64,000 nucleotides of DNA from positions 992,001 through 1,056,000 of the forward strand of contig NW_024881535.1 in NCBI RefSeq assembly GCF_019059575.1. The letters are read 5' to 3'. Numbering within the stretch: the first letter of the stretch is position 1; each line of letters begins with the position of its first letter. This document shows, in pieces, positions 1 to 10,354 of this stretch. This DNA is from Amphibalanus amphitrite. Taxonomy: Eukaryota; Arthropoda; Thecostraca; Balanomorpha; Balanidae. A program made the position numbers and the translations under genes. The notes beneath the pieces are model-generated. The model was not told the origin of the DNA. It searched no databases and saw nothing but the letters and a program-made list of their open reading frames with translations.

Positions 1-176
1 ACCCCCAGCGGCTCGTGGGTTAAACTAATTCAGTCTCATCACAAAGAGACCGTCCAGTCCAACAAAAATTGTTGGAGTTGTCGATTGCTGAACTAAACGC
101 ATGTATATTGCATATGTTTACGTCTACCTATCCATTAATGAAAAGTTTAAACTGATAACGTTCTCCTTGTTTCCAG

Positions 177-1220
177 GCCGGGATATGTATGCCTGAGGAG
201 GGCAGACAAGAGCAAGCGATGGAATTACAAAAGCCATCCGAGAGGGTGAATATGGCCGTTCAACTAATCACTGTGCTGGTGCCGATTGCGAAAAGCATCT
301 GCCAATCATGGTCACGGAGCGACAAAGAATCCACGACATCGACTCAGGGCAGTTCACAGCAAAACACTCGCCCGATGGCGGCCGACGCCAGGACTGAGCG
401 CAAACCGGCGGGTGCAGCGGCTAAAGCACAGGAGAAGCTGGTCGCGCAGGCACTTAAAGAGCGCGAGGCCTCAGGTGCCCTACTGCAGAAGGAACGTGAA
501 GCCTCGGGAGCGCAACTCCAGAGGGAGAGAGAAGCATCGAGACTGGAAATACAACAGGCCAAACAGGAGTGCCGTCAAGAAATTGACAAAATTATTCATG
601 AGAAGCAAGAATGCGTTGAGCGTATGAAGCGAGAAATGGAAGGCAAGATGCGACAGAAAAATGTGCTGGTGTTCTTACTGGGTTCGATGCTAGTATTGGC
701 CACGTTTGCAGCCATTACGCTGTGGATGGGAACCCGAGAGACACCGTGTCCTATTGACGAGGACACGTTGAACGCTGAGAGGCTGGAGGTGGCTCGACAG
801 GAGGCAGTTCGACAGGAGACCATCAGAGAGAGGCAGGAGGAGTGCAACGCTGAGATCGCCAGGGTGAAAGAGGAGGCGCAATCGCGCATCGACTGGCTGC
901 AGAGACACATGTGGTACAACCAGGCGCTGTCAATGGCGCTGGTGATGGTGGTGACGGTGGCCGCCACGCGACGGGAACAACTCGTGAAAACAGTCGTCTC
1001 CACTCTCTTCACAATGCTGTGGATGGGCTGGCGCACTCTGGTAAAGTCTCACCCGCGATGGAACACGTCAGCTGGGCCTCGGCTTGCGCTAAGTGAAAAC
1101 GAGACCCAGGGGGCAGAGACCAGCCTCGGTAGTGACTTTGTGAAGCGGACCGTTCGCCGCGGGGACCTCCTCCCTTACATAACCCCCTGGCAGCCAGCAG
1201 GGGTCACAATGACGCCGTGA
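177..1220 (+). CDS. Coiled-coil, two-membrane-segment protein (terminal exon, product unknown)
   Basis: A pyrimidine-rich acceptor ending in CAG at 174-176 opens a frame that runs to a TGA at 1218-1220. The first ATG in frame is at 189, giving 343 residues, but the frame is open back to the acceptor, so earlier coding exons may lie left of the window. Residues about 70-160 are a charged, Glu/Arg/Gln-rich coiled coil with repeated 'EREASGA' units. A hydrophobic stretch follows at about 160-181, then a second coiled coil (about 193-237), then a second hydrophobic region (about 241-285). The tail is polar. This looks like a membrane-anchored coiled-coil protein; I recognise no family. The last 40 or so codons run to within 60 bases of the TATA box of the next gene, so its 3' end must overlap that promoter region. 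It could also be a decayed gene whose frame happens to stay open. Confidence 0.5.
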   Translation, partial: AGICMPEEGRQEQAMELQKPSERVNMAVQLITVLVPIAKSICQSWSRSDKESTTSTQGSSQQNTRPMAADARTERKPAGAAAKAQEKLVAQALKEREASGALLQKEREASGAQLQREREASRLEIQQAKQECRQEIDKIIHEKQECVERMKREMEGKMRQKNVLVFLLGSMLVLATFAAITLWMGTRETPCPIDEDTLNAERLEVARQEAVRQETIRERQEECNAEIARVKEEAQSRIDWLQRHMWYNQALSMALVMVVTVAATRREQLVKTVVSTLFTMLWMGWRTLVKSHPRWNTSAGPRLALSENETQGAETSLGSDFVKRTVRRGDLLPYITPWQPAGVTMTP

Positions 1221-1276
1221 CAGTTGGCGGTCGCGTGGGTAGCGTGATGTGACATTTCGGCACGTGTGGCGGCGCC

Positions 1277-1310
1277 TATATGAGAGAGCGGGCGAGGTGG
1301 GGGGTCAGAG
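1277..1310 (+). promoter_or_regulatory. TATA box and initiator of IGFBP-like copy 1
   Basis: TATATGA at 1277-1283 follows GGCGCC and is matched by TATATTAG at 5609 and TATATCAG at 53267 in the other two family members, each after a GCGCC-type run. About 30 bases downstream lies GGTCAGAG (A at 1307), a fair arthropod-type initiator. The start codon is 70 bases further on. Conservation of the box and spacing among three paralogues is the main support. Confidence 0.6.
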
Positions 1311-1379
1311 TCCGTCCTGACCGTTGGGCCCGCCAAGACGTCCGTCACCTCTACAGGGAAGCAGACTAGTCCATCCAAG

Positions 1380-1697
1380 ATGGCGCGTCCGCTCTTCATT
1401 CTTCTCCTGGTGGCCACATCACTGTCTCTCTCCGCGGCTCTCAGCTGTCTGGAGTGCACCAAAGAGCGCATTGCAGAGTGCAAGCCCAGCGAGCCATCTA
1501 AACTGGCTTGTTTCCCCAAGGGACGCCAGACTTTGCCGTGCGCCTGCTGCAAGAGCTGCAGGAACGGTCTGGGAGAGAAGTGTGGCGGACTTTGGGGACT
1601 TGATGGTTTGTGCGCCGTGTATTTGTACTGCAAGCTGCCTCCTCTGGAGCCGGGTGAATATGACTTTGGCAGAGTGGGAATTTGCGCCTATCGGTGA
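1380..1697 (+). CDS. Secreted single-domain IGFBP-like protein, copy 1
   Basis: The gene encodes 105 residues in one exon, with a strong start context (AAGATGG). Residues 1-22 are a signal peptide. The mature part has 12 cysteines (23, 26, 34, 44, 54, 56, 57, 60, 68, 78, 84, 102), the number and order of an IGFBP N-terminal domain. The block 'CACCKSCRNGLGEKCGG' at 54-70 corresponds to the GCGCC...C..GE.CGG signature of that family. Single-domain members of this kind (SIBD-type) are secreted by arthropod blood cells and are linked to immunity and possibly to binding insulin-like peptides; the ligand here is unknown. The absence of introns is notable. It has its own TATA promoter and is paralogous to the genes at 5713-7427 and 53374-53718. 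It is more diverged from those two than they are from each other. Confidence 0.85.
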   Translation: MARPLFILLLVATSLSLSAALSCLECTKERIAECKPSEPSKLACFPKGRQTLPCACCKSCRNGLGEKCGGLWGLDGLCAVYLYCKLPPLEPGEYDFGRVGICAYR

Positions 1698-2280
1698 GAG
1701 CGCCATTGTAAACTAGACTGCTGCCCAAACCGCTTGACTCGGACACACTGGTAACGTCTGTGTGTCCCTACCGTTTGCTTGGACCCATGTGCGATCAAAT
1801 CTATCTCCGCATCGTCAAAACCTTGATATTATTCGTTCTATGTGACATTAGCTTACATACAGACATTTCACATTGAGCTAGTAGACGTGTGTTGCAGTCC
1901 AAGACCAGCTGAATGTTGTTATTTGGGGGGGGGGGGGTATCACAGTAAGGACACACGGGCTCGACGCTTATTCAGGTACAAGTTTAATAGTTAACACCTG
2001 TGAGGCTGGCAGCCATGGTCGACACTGTCAACCCAGCAGCCGGGTTAACCCGCGTCCCGTAGCGCTATCGGCGGTCCCAGCCACCCGTTCGGGGAGGGGG
2101 GGGGGGGTTGGCGTTCACACAAGATCTCGGAAAGTTAAGGTTTGGGACTCAGCACCCTACCACACTCTCAAACACAGATTCAACAGGGCGGTATCACTCG
2201 GTTGCCAGAAAAATATCATAGGGACGACGGTGATTCATAAAGCGACTAATCCTGTCGTCTAGCGACCAACACTGAGAGCT
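1698..2280. other. Intergenic, G-tract rich
   Basis: No gene seen. There are two runs of about a dozen or more G residues (near 1926 and 2095). At 2044 the sequence TTAACCCGCGTCCCG resembles the left end of the TTAA elements described below, so a decayed copy may begin here. No AATAAA for copy 1 was found in the first 300 bases after its stop. Confidence 0.4.
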
Positions 2281-3240
2281 GTTTTGATTCCTTTTAAGCA
2301 TATTAAGGGAATTGGTCTAAAACAACACCCTGATCATTTCTCCGAATATACCCCAAATACACTTTCTTTGAATATCACTCTGAAATTCTTCTAATATACC
2401 GTACACTGAGAACCTTTTTGATTCCTTTTGAGCATATTAGGGGTTTTGGTCTAAAACAACACCCTGATCATTTCTTCGAATATACCCAAACTATACCCTT
2501 GTTCTTTAAATAGCTCCCTTGAATTCTTCTAATATACCCTAGTAAGTACCGAAGAGGAAAGGAATATGATTCCTGTTCTATTCCCTGCGATACCCACAGT
2601 ACACTCCTTTTAACCTACCAAAATACCCTTACATCGAAACCTCTAGTATTCCTTCTAAGCGTATAAGGGGAATATTTTGCAAACTATACTCGCATTATAC
2701 CACGTAACACTCCCGTATTATTCTGTGATTTCCATCACTGATCTCAATGTATTCTTGCATTAGACCCCACATAAACCCAGAAGGGAAAATAATAATGCCC
2801 TAGGTATATTCGTCGTAGAACTTGCTCAGAAACTGTCTCATTACTCTCAGCTCCCTCGTCCGATTTCCCTTTATATATCGTAACACATCCAAAACGAGGG
2901 TTAAGGTTCTATCCCCAGCAGGGCGCGTATGGCTGAATAGCCCAGCGGGGCGCGGGTTAGTGGTCAGCAACACGTCCAGGGAGCGACTGCCCGTCCTCCT
3001 CGCCCGCCCGGCCGGCCAGTCCCGGCCCGCCGACCGGTCACCGCCGGAGGCGCCGAGCGGCACAGGTACGGTATCTGACAGTGGCGGCAGAGACTGTACA
3101 CTAGGGTATATTAGAAGAATTCAAGGGAGGAATTTAAAGAATGAGGGTATAGTTTGGGTATGTTCGAAGAAAATGATCAGGGTGTTGTTTTAGACCAAAA
3201 CCCCTGATATGCTTAAAAGGAATCATTTGAGGAATCATTT
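2281..3240. repeat. Foldback (long inverted repeat) element
   Basis: The left arm near 2403-2545 reads in reverse complement at about 3100-3235; both contain the phrases GGTCTAAAACAACACCC and GAATTCTTCTAATATACC. The left arm is itself doubled, with a more diverged copy at 2283-2400. The interior is unrelated, GC-richer DNA with no clear reading frame. This is the structure of a non-autonomous foldback or MITE-like element. I could not define a target duplication. Confidence 0.65.
2912..2963. repeat. Solo end of a TTAA-type element (relic)
   Basis: The stretch AGCAGGGCGCG ... GGGGCGCGGGTTAG closely resembles the right end of the intact TTAA element at 28379-29570 (AGCAGGGCGTGG ... TGGGCGCGGGTTAA). 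It lies in the interior of the foldback element and appears to be a remnant. Confidence 0.4.
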
Positions 3241-4429
3241 GAGTGTCTTAAGGGCATTCCGCCAGGAAAACGGCAGAGTTATAGGAGCATGACACACCAT
3301 GATCAAAGGGAATAGAGAATCGTTTTGGTTTTCAGTGAACACGGACACTGAAACCAAACGGACATGCGCTATCGCGTGTGCTGTGGAAGGATTTCCCGTC
3401 TCGCCGACTTATATCGCCGTTCTCAGTGTGCATCTGACGAATGAGATCGGATAGAAGGTACTATTATCAGCAGAACTCCAGTTGCAGTACAGCTTAAACC
3501 TTGAGCCTTGACTTCAGGTATCAGGTATTGAATGAATGTCAGGAAAGGGCTGATGTAACATAACGTAGTTTAGGGTAAGCATAAAATAATTCCTATGAAT
3601 CATGCACATAATCTTCCCAACCATCAACCTATGCTGACATAAATAAAAACATCAGAAGATATGGCAGTGAAAACATTCAACGCCAGTCACTGACTTTTCG
3701 GTTCTACATAAGGCTGGTTACATCTTCGGATGTAGGTTTCTCTGACGTGAACGCGGACCCACGACTGACAATACACAGCGCAATCATACTCGTATTTCAT
3801 TTGATAGAAAAGTACAGTCAATGACAATGGTCAAAATGTCACACAGGCAGTCCGCTGATCTTTGACAGCTAAATGCGATGTTACAATGGAGGCACAGTGC
3901 GACATTCAAATTCAGCGTAAAAACCTGTGGCACAGGTCATTGTCAGTTAGATGTCGCTGAACCGTACTTACATAGCTTTGTTCCATGCAAGTCAACGTCA
4001 TGAGACATTAGCCGTTTCCAGAGATAAGGTGCAGATTTGGTCAAATTAGGTGCATTCGCCAGATAGTCTGTCGTGGAAACGGCTATTATTAACAATGAAA
4101 GTCACAAGAACGGTGCGTTTCCTGTACATTTCAGCTCGTGACAACCTAAATCAGGGCCCCACACCACCAGCTGCATAAAAAATGTCCCACATAACAGCGT
4201 GACGGTTCGGCTGACATCCGTCTGTTGCGTAACGTGACTTGGAGAACTCTGGAGACCATAGAACATAGATCAGTCTATTCAGCCCATTCAGAACTAGCCA
4301 GCTTTACCAGCGCCTATGTCAAATTATAATCAATCAATCTGCTGAGACATTGCCTATCGCATTCTGAGATCCACATGCACAGGGCACACAAAACAGCCAC
4401 AAAATATTTTTTTAAACGTTCGCCAAATT
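3241..4429. other. Unannotated intergenic stretch
   Basis: No coding region or recognised repeat was seen. The only structure noticed is a short inverted pair, GCCGTTTCCA at 4010-4019 with TGGAAACGGC at 4074-4083, which could be a small MITE or hairpin of about 75 bases. Confidence 0.5.
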
Positions 4430-4532
4430 ATGGTTGCGGAGTCGGCGTCGGAGTCACTGAAAAGCCGTCGATTTGACAGCCCTGCACAAAATATTGAACA
4501 AACATTTGTGACGGCTCCGCATCAAGTAACAG

Positions 4533-5476
4533 CCCAGCCAGCCTTCCCAGGTGGGGCCCACATGGGCTCTAAGTGGGCACCAAACTGGGACCCATCTGGG
4601 CTCCCCACCTTGGACCCAGATGGGAATGCCATGGGCGTCCAACTAGGCCCCATCTGGGCACCCCAGACGGGGCCCATGTGGGACCCATCTGGGGCCCGTA
4701 TTGAGCTCCATATGGGCTTTCCCAGTTGGGACCCGCATGGGCAGCCCAAGTGGGGCGCATATGGGACCCAGCTGGGATATATGTATGTATATGGGTCCCA
4801 CACGGGCTTTCCCAGTTGGGATTCACACGGACACATGCAAAAAGCGCACATGGATTTTAATTGGGATTTGGTACCTAGCTTATGTCGTCCACTTTTTCCG
4901 TATGAATCCCCCCCCCCAAAAAAAAAACAATGTGGTCACACGTGGGAGAACCGCGTACCCTTTGCCTCTCACCAGATCCCCAGAGATTGGAACTCCAGAC
5001 CTATGGCACATGATGCGGGGACCCTAACCACTATACACTACGCTACCACTGCAGGTGGGTGGCCGGCGGAGAGAACGGAAGCGTGGATGCGTACCTATTG
5101 CGAAAAAGGAGAAGAGTTTGTAACGATAGTGTAAAGGCCCGAGCGGTCCGTCAGCGCCGTATTGCGTCTATTTATAGTCACCAACTGCCAGCGCGGCCGC
5201 CCCACCACACAACGAACGCCGGCGACACAGTATCAGCGACCTCGCAGGGACGCGGGCAGGGGTGTGCCCACTGCCCAGGCGGGTGACAGATCAGGAGTCT
5301 GGCAGGGTAGCGGCACAATGGAGGCGCCGGCAAAGTCCAGCACGTGAAGTTAGCCCATTTAGCGCATCTGGGACCCAGTTGGACGCCCATGACATACCCA
5401 GATGTAGCCCAGCCCACATTCGCCCAGATTCCCCACTTCCAGCCCATGTGGGCCCCATTTGGGATGGCTGGCTGGG
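4533..5476. mobile_element. MITE with CCCAGCCAGCC inverted ends and a palindromic minisatellite
   Basis: The left end CCCAGCCAGCCTTCCCAGG and the reverse complement of the right end (CCCAGCCAGCCATCCCAAA) match, and both continue into GGGGCCCACATGGGCT, giving inverted ends of over 35 bases. It interrupts the 5' flank of IGFBP-like copy 2: the flanking DNA (GACGGCTCCGCATCA before, TGTGACTGTC after) is continuous in copy 3 near 53105-53190. Inside, 4550-4830 is a run of roughly 20-24-base units of the kind TGGGACCCATCTGGGC, many of them self-complementary. Long frames rich in Trp, Gly and Pro across this stretch are by-products of the repeat. Confidence 0.65.
4960..5055 (-). repeat. tRNA-derived SINE head
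   Basis: On the minus strand the sequence carries an A-box-like TATAGTGGTTAGG and, about 35 bases on, a B-box-like GAGTTCCAATC, the spacing of a tRNA gene. The stems do not fold into a convincing functional tRNA, so a SINE head or decayed tRNA is more likely. It lies inside the MITE at 4533-5476. Confidence 0.4.
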
Positions 5477-5712
5477 AGTGCACAAGTGTAAGCGCGGGTA
5501 CAGCGCGTGATGGTGAGGCGACAATTTTACAGTGTGACTGTCCAGTGTCCAACAATTTTACTGACCGGTGTCCACTGCCTGACATTTCACCGCCTGTCAT
5601 CGCGCGCCTATATTAGGAGGCCGTGCGTGGCAGACCGCACAGTTCATCTACGAGCGACAGAACATCACAAAGAAATCGCTACTGAGTGGTTGCAGAAAAC
5701 GTCTCCGCTCAA
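5477..5712 (+). promoter_or_regulatory. Promoter and 5' leader of IGFBP-like copy 2
   Basis: This aligns by eye with 53145-53372 upstream of copy 3: shared TGTGACTGTC, a TATATTAG box at 5609 after GCGCGCC, and CACAGTT about 32 bases downstream as the probable start site. The more distal shared flank (4430-4532, including GACAGCCCTGCACAAAATAT) is separated from it by the MITE insertion. Confidence 0.6.
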
Positions 5713-7427
5713 AATGGCTCATCACCTACAGGGTGTCCCATAAGTTCCTTCTCACCTAAATTTTTCTTTTAGAGGCTCTCTTATTTAAAGCCACGCTTAA
5801 TTTATTTTGTAACTGAGCTTTTGGGGTTGCCATGGCAACTGTGAATGTGCTCCACGGTAACTAATTCGTCTAGACAAAATATTTTTTTGCCAGAGAGTTC
5901 ACTTCCTGTGGAGACGGCTTACGCCGCAACATAGAGGTCTCCGATACGGGAACGTCTCGGTATTTAGTCCGCACTGGGCCATTCACGACGGTTGAGGGTG
6001 ATTGAGGCCATCCAGTATGTAGCCAATGTCTGTCGCTAACTGGAGGCACAGTCAACAAGTGACGCCGATGATTTGTCGGGAGTCAATCGCTGCAAGTTTA
6101 TGCTCTTTTTTGTCAGCTTTCACGAGTGAGCCATGTGGCCAAAACTGTGTGGCGCCAAAATGGCCGTCAAAAAGGTCTTAGCGTTAGAAAGTTGGTAAAC
6201 AGGCTTTTCAGGATGCATTACCAGCTGTCTAAGAGTATCATTTCGGGGTACCTAACTCAAGGTGACTTAAGCTCTACATACTTACCGGAGGGCTCAAAAC
6301 AGTCAAAAACGTCTCAAAATGGCCAAACATGTGTTTCGTTATGCCTGAGTCTAAAAAAACTGGAGGGCCGATGACATCAATGTGGTCATCTGGACTACCT
6401 AGTCCGTGCTCGAGATAAAACACCGGTCCAAACCCCAAAACGGTCCCATATGGGCGACGGAAAAGGCTTTTATGTCATCCCGCTTTATTCCTATGCGAAA
6501 GGCCAGGGTCACGGTAATGTGGGGTAATATGCGTCCAGACACTGATCACGTTGCGATTGATACTCCAGAAACAGTCTTGGGACGCAGAATGCTTCTCCAA
6601 GAAGATCTAGTAGGAGTTTCAGCTTTCTAGCATAACTCGAACCGCAAGTATGACCACATTTTTTAGGAGAAAATGGCATCCGGGAGGTCGTAGGCCCATC
6701 TTCAAGCAAGACAGTGCATCAGTGCACAGGTCAAGCAAAGCTTAGAAGCAGTGCCAGGAGACTGTGATAGGCGTGTGTGGTAAGATCACATCCCAGCCAA
6801 CTCATCGGATCCAAATTTCATAAAAATGTGTTGGGAATATTGAAATCGAGGCTCGTCGAAGCGAAGCGGTGTTCCAGCATTGAGGAGCTCACGGCGCATG
6901 CCAAGTCAGTCTGGGCTAACTTCAAGCCTGCTATGCTGCCAAACATGCCGGTTGGCATGTCGCAGCATGTATTCATGTGTTTGCCTATGAAATGGGGAGC
7001 ACATTGAGGGGTTATAAACATATCAAAACGCAATGCACTCTGTTTTACATGCAAATATAAGGTGAGAACGAACTTATGGGACACCCTGTATGCATACTAC
7101 TACATATAGGTGGCGGCTTCTCTGGCGCTCTCCTCTGCTCTCGTCTGCTACCCATGGCCGTGTACCCGTCAAATGATAGTCGCGTGCAAGCCCCGCGAGC
7201 CCAGTGTGCAGAAATGCGGCACCTTGGGACGCCAGACTTTGCCATGTGCCTGCTGCAAGAGCTGCAGAAACGGTCTGGGTGAGAAGTGTGGCGGACCGTG
7301 GGGCATTCTCGGCAAGTGTGGGCTATTTCTTCACTGCAAACTGAACCCGCTGCCGCCCGGTGTGACGCATCAGTGGGGCAGAGAAGGAAAATGCGGCTAC
7401 CTTGATATAAAAGTGTTTCCGGGCTAA
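5713..7427 (+). pseudogene. IGFBP-like copy 2, interrupted by a mariner-like element
   Basis: The start codon and first few codons (ATGGCTCATCACC) lie at 5714-5726, then a 1.36-kb transposon intervenes (5729-7088), then the rest of the domain resumes at about 7089 and runs to a TAA at 7425-7427. The downstream part (from GTGGCGGCTTCTCTGG at 7110) is very close to copy 3 and retains the cysteines of the mature domain, including 'CACCKSCRNGLGEKCGG'. Apart from the transposon, the segment before the shared GCGGCTTC is four bases longer than in copy 3, with a TACTACTACATATA run, so the signal-peptide frame does not carry through. The gene is therefore disabled unless an unseen exon supplies a new start. 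Confidence 0.7.
5729..7088 (+). mobile_element. Tc1/mariner-superfamily element, copy A (decayed transposase)
   Basis: The ends are perfect inverted repeats beginning CAGGGTGTCCCATAAGTTC, flanked by TA on both sides (5727-5728 and 7089-7090). The 1360-base body is nearly identical to 48392-49753. On the plus strand fragments of a mariner-type transposase remain: 'IFKQDSASVH' near 6699-6728 (the second catalytic Asp region) and, in another frame, 'IPANSSDPNFIK' near 6790-6825, which matches the WPxNSPDLNPI motif. The C-terminal stretch is followed by a stop just inside the right end. Multiple in-frame stops and shifts mean it cannot encode a working enzyme as it stands. Confidence 0.85.
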
Positions 7428-9708
7428 TGACGCGACGTCACAGAACCAAGCATCTTCGCTGGCGGGTGACAGACTGTTGTACGAGTTTGAGGGACTTTGT
7501 GCGAATAGTGGTTTAAAATGTAAATGTAAAATTCCATAACACATCTGATATATTTTTTCCGTAAATATAAACGAGATATAAATATCTATTATATAATAGT
7601 TAGCGATACTTGTTTCTTTACGTTGAGTTAGAACTTTGTGGTCCTTTTGGACCATTTCAGGGTCGTGGAATGAGACGACGACGGGAAAGACAGTGAGATG
7701 AGAAACTATATTCTGGTGGGCTAATCGACGAAGAATCGACAGTTTGGAGTTCGACGGCATTCGAAGCCCCCAATCGAAAGGTCCCATAAAAAGCGTCATT
7801 GCCCTACGGGTGCATCGCAGCGGCTGAGCCCATTCCGTTGGCGCGGCAGTGCCCCCCGTGGGACAGACGCCCGTTGGGGGAAAGATCAGCAAGCCGCTTG
7901 TAAGGTCATATGGAAGAGACATGTTTTGTAAGAACTGCCCCATCTACCTGGGTAGCGTGACCGTTAGCCAGGACAGGACTGGGAATTAATGATGAGAATG
8001 GGTCGGCTGGGGGATAGGAAGGACGAACAAAATTGTTTGCCTGAATTCTGAATTACATAAGAAAATGCCACGCATAATTGCATCAACTACAGGGCCTCAG
8101 GGATTGTAGTTTGTCCAGTAAATATGGATTAGACGAATAAGCAATAACAAAGATACTGGAATACCGGGCGCCGCGATTGCGAATTAAAATAATAAGAATA
8201 GCCGGCATATACTGAAGTAAAGTCACAGAAGAGCACACAGTCCTCACGCCCCACGGAGCCCCACATACCTTGCATCATGCTGCACTGGTGGCATATGTAG
8301 CGGCCGGTACGGCTGACACTGACGAATCGTTGACTGCGCTGTCATTGGCATATGTCATATATATCGCTCGTGGACGTTGTATGTGATTGTAATTCTGCCG
8401 CCACTACTGCTGCCAATATTATACGCCTACAAATGGAGCTAAAATCAGCCGGAGTTCACTTATTCGGCTACATTTACAGCAAATGTATTACTTTATTCGT
8501 AAGCACACAATTGTATCATAGGTGACATTCCAAATGAGTGTAAACGTTCGCTAAAATTTAAAAGGACCGCGATATTAGTTACAGCAGAAAAATGATACTT
8601 TCACTCAACCAGAGCAGTGACAATCACTCAGCGTGTCCGTTTTGTTAGAATTGTGATATGTATCTTGTCTTTCGGATTATAGCTTATTAGAAAATGATGA
8701 CTTGCATACTACGATCCGTAAATTTCGGTGTCAATTACAGTATGCTAAAAACTAAAAAGATTGTATTTGTTCAACGGTTCAATAATAAACATCAGCTTTA
8801 CCTATTCCTACGACGTAAAAGTTAAAACTTAAAAGCGGATCTACATTTGACAGAAATGTGGCAGATTGAGTCAAGACTTAACAAAAATACGATGCAGTGG
8901 CAATAGGCTATACGTTTTAAATGTCAGGTACTGCGCCGATTTTCGACAGGTGCACACTAGCAGTTGCACAGGGCTCCAAAAGGACCAGCGAACACTTTGG
9001 CGGTCAAGATACTCGTAATTACATGCTTATGGAAAAAAACGTTTTATTGATACCATCCGCTGCTGCTTAACTTCATTTCCATCTCGCTTCATTCCGTCCT
9101 GTTATAGCCTCTGCCTACCAGTCCCGATTTTTGTAAACACCTCGGATCCGTTTCAATCCGGTTCGAGTTTCCCTTTGTCTCTTTATCGCTCTCCTTTTGT
9201 CCCATTCTCAACTCGATTCTTGACCATCCTTGCTTCGTTCTCCTCTCGTTTTTCCATTCTCCTCTCGTTCCCGTTTCATTTTCGTTTCGTTCCCGTTCCG
9301 TCCTCCCCTCACTGGAGTTCCGTTATCGTGCCGTTCCCGTCCCACTCCCGTGTCATTTCATTCCGCTATCCTCTCGTCCCCACTCGGTTCCCCTCTCGTT
9401 CCTGTTCCGTCCTCATCCCGTTGGCCTTCCGTTCCAGTAACCACTGCCCTCCCGCCGTCTCATGATCGCTCATCCGTTCTGTTCTGGCGAGGAGCGTCTC
9501 CCCGATCACATTACCACCAATGACAGCAAACAAGCCACGGGGGCGACAGCCCCCCCCCCCCGATCCCCGCCCCCACTGACCGGCCGGGGTCAGTCTGTAG
9601 GGAGGGGAGGGGAGAGGGGAGGGACGAGGAACAGACGACAGACCGCTGACCCATTACAGTGTCACTCGGCAGTATTGGGGAACAGTGTAGGCGTTGGCGC
9701 CCGTTGGA
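7428..9708 (+). repeat. Left arm of a large palindrome; 3' flank of IGFBP-like copy 2
   Basis: From about 7640 this stretch recurs in reverse complement between 9776 and 31495, interrupted there by several insertions. It also recurs in direct orientation, more diverged, after copy 3 (about 53880-55290). It contains no gene I recognise. Its value is as an uninterrupted reference: it holds the empty target sites of four separate insertions in the right arm. The inner portion (9170-9460) is pyrimidine-rich TTCCGTTC-type repeat DNA that gives misleading Ser/Pro/Arg-rich frames. Confidence 0.75.
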
Positions 9709-9775
9709 CGGACATATTGGCTCGCCTGCCCGTCCATTTACTTCGTACTTACGTTTCAGCAAACCCATATGATGA
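9709..9775. other. Spacer at the palindrome centre
   Basis: About 67 bases separate the arms. GTGTAGGCGTTGGCGCC at the inner end of the left arm (about 9685-9701) is met in reverse complement at about 9847-9863. The right arm extends roughly 60 bases further inward (9776-9840) than the left. That extra part is present after copy 3 (near 55215-55285), so the left arm lost it or the inversion breakpoint was asymmetric. Confidence 0.6.
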
Positions 9776-10145
9776 GCTGCTCTGCGCCACCCTGGCGACT
9801 AGTCTGGGCCTCGTCTCGGTGGCCTGGCCTATGTTCGTCCAACGGGCGCCAACGCCTACACTGTTCGCCGATACTGCATGCCGAGTGACACTGTAATGGC
9901 CAATGGGTCAGCGGTCTGTCGTCTGTTCCCCGTCCCTCCCCTCTCCCCTCCCCTCCCCTTTCCTCCCTACAGACTGACCCCGGCCGGTCAGTGGGGGCGG
10001 GGATCGGGAGGGGGCTGTCGTCCCCGTGGCTTGTTTGCTGTCATTGGTAGTAATGTGATCGGGGAGACGCTCCTCGCCAGAACAGAACGGATGAGCGATC
10101 ATGAGACGGCGGGAGGGCAGTGGTCACTGGAACGGAAGGCCAACG

Positions 10146-10345
10146 GGATGAGGACGGAACAGGAACGAGATGAGGAAGGAACAGGAACGAGATGAGGACG
10201 GAACAGGAACGAGATGAGGACGGAACAGGAACGAGATGAGGACGGAACAGGAACGAGATGAGGACGGAACAGGAACGAGATGAGGAAGGAACAGGAACGA
10301 GAGGGGAACCGAGTGGGGACGAGAGGGGAACCGAGTGGGGACGAG
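10146..10345. repeat. 22-bp minisatellite
   Basis: Units of the form GATGAGGACGGAACAGGAAC repeat about eight or nine times with little variation, at a period of about 22 bases. The left arm has only a few degenerate units at the matching place (about 9360-9430), so the array expanded after the inversion. Confidence 0.75.
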
Positions 10346-10354
10346 ATGAGGAAT

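Noticed and set aside
4430-5134. 234-codon frame rich in Trp, Gly, Pro
   Set aside because: It reads through the palindromic minisatellite of a MITE; several frames on both strands are open there.
7110-7427. Independent gene starting at 7110
   Set aside because: The codon there is GTG, not ATG; the stretch is the rest of IGFBP-like copy 2 after the transposon.
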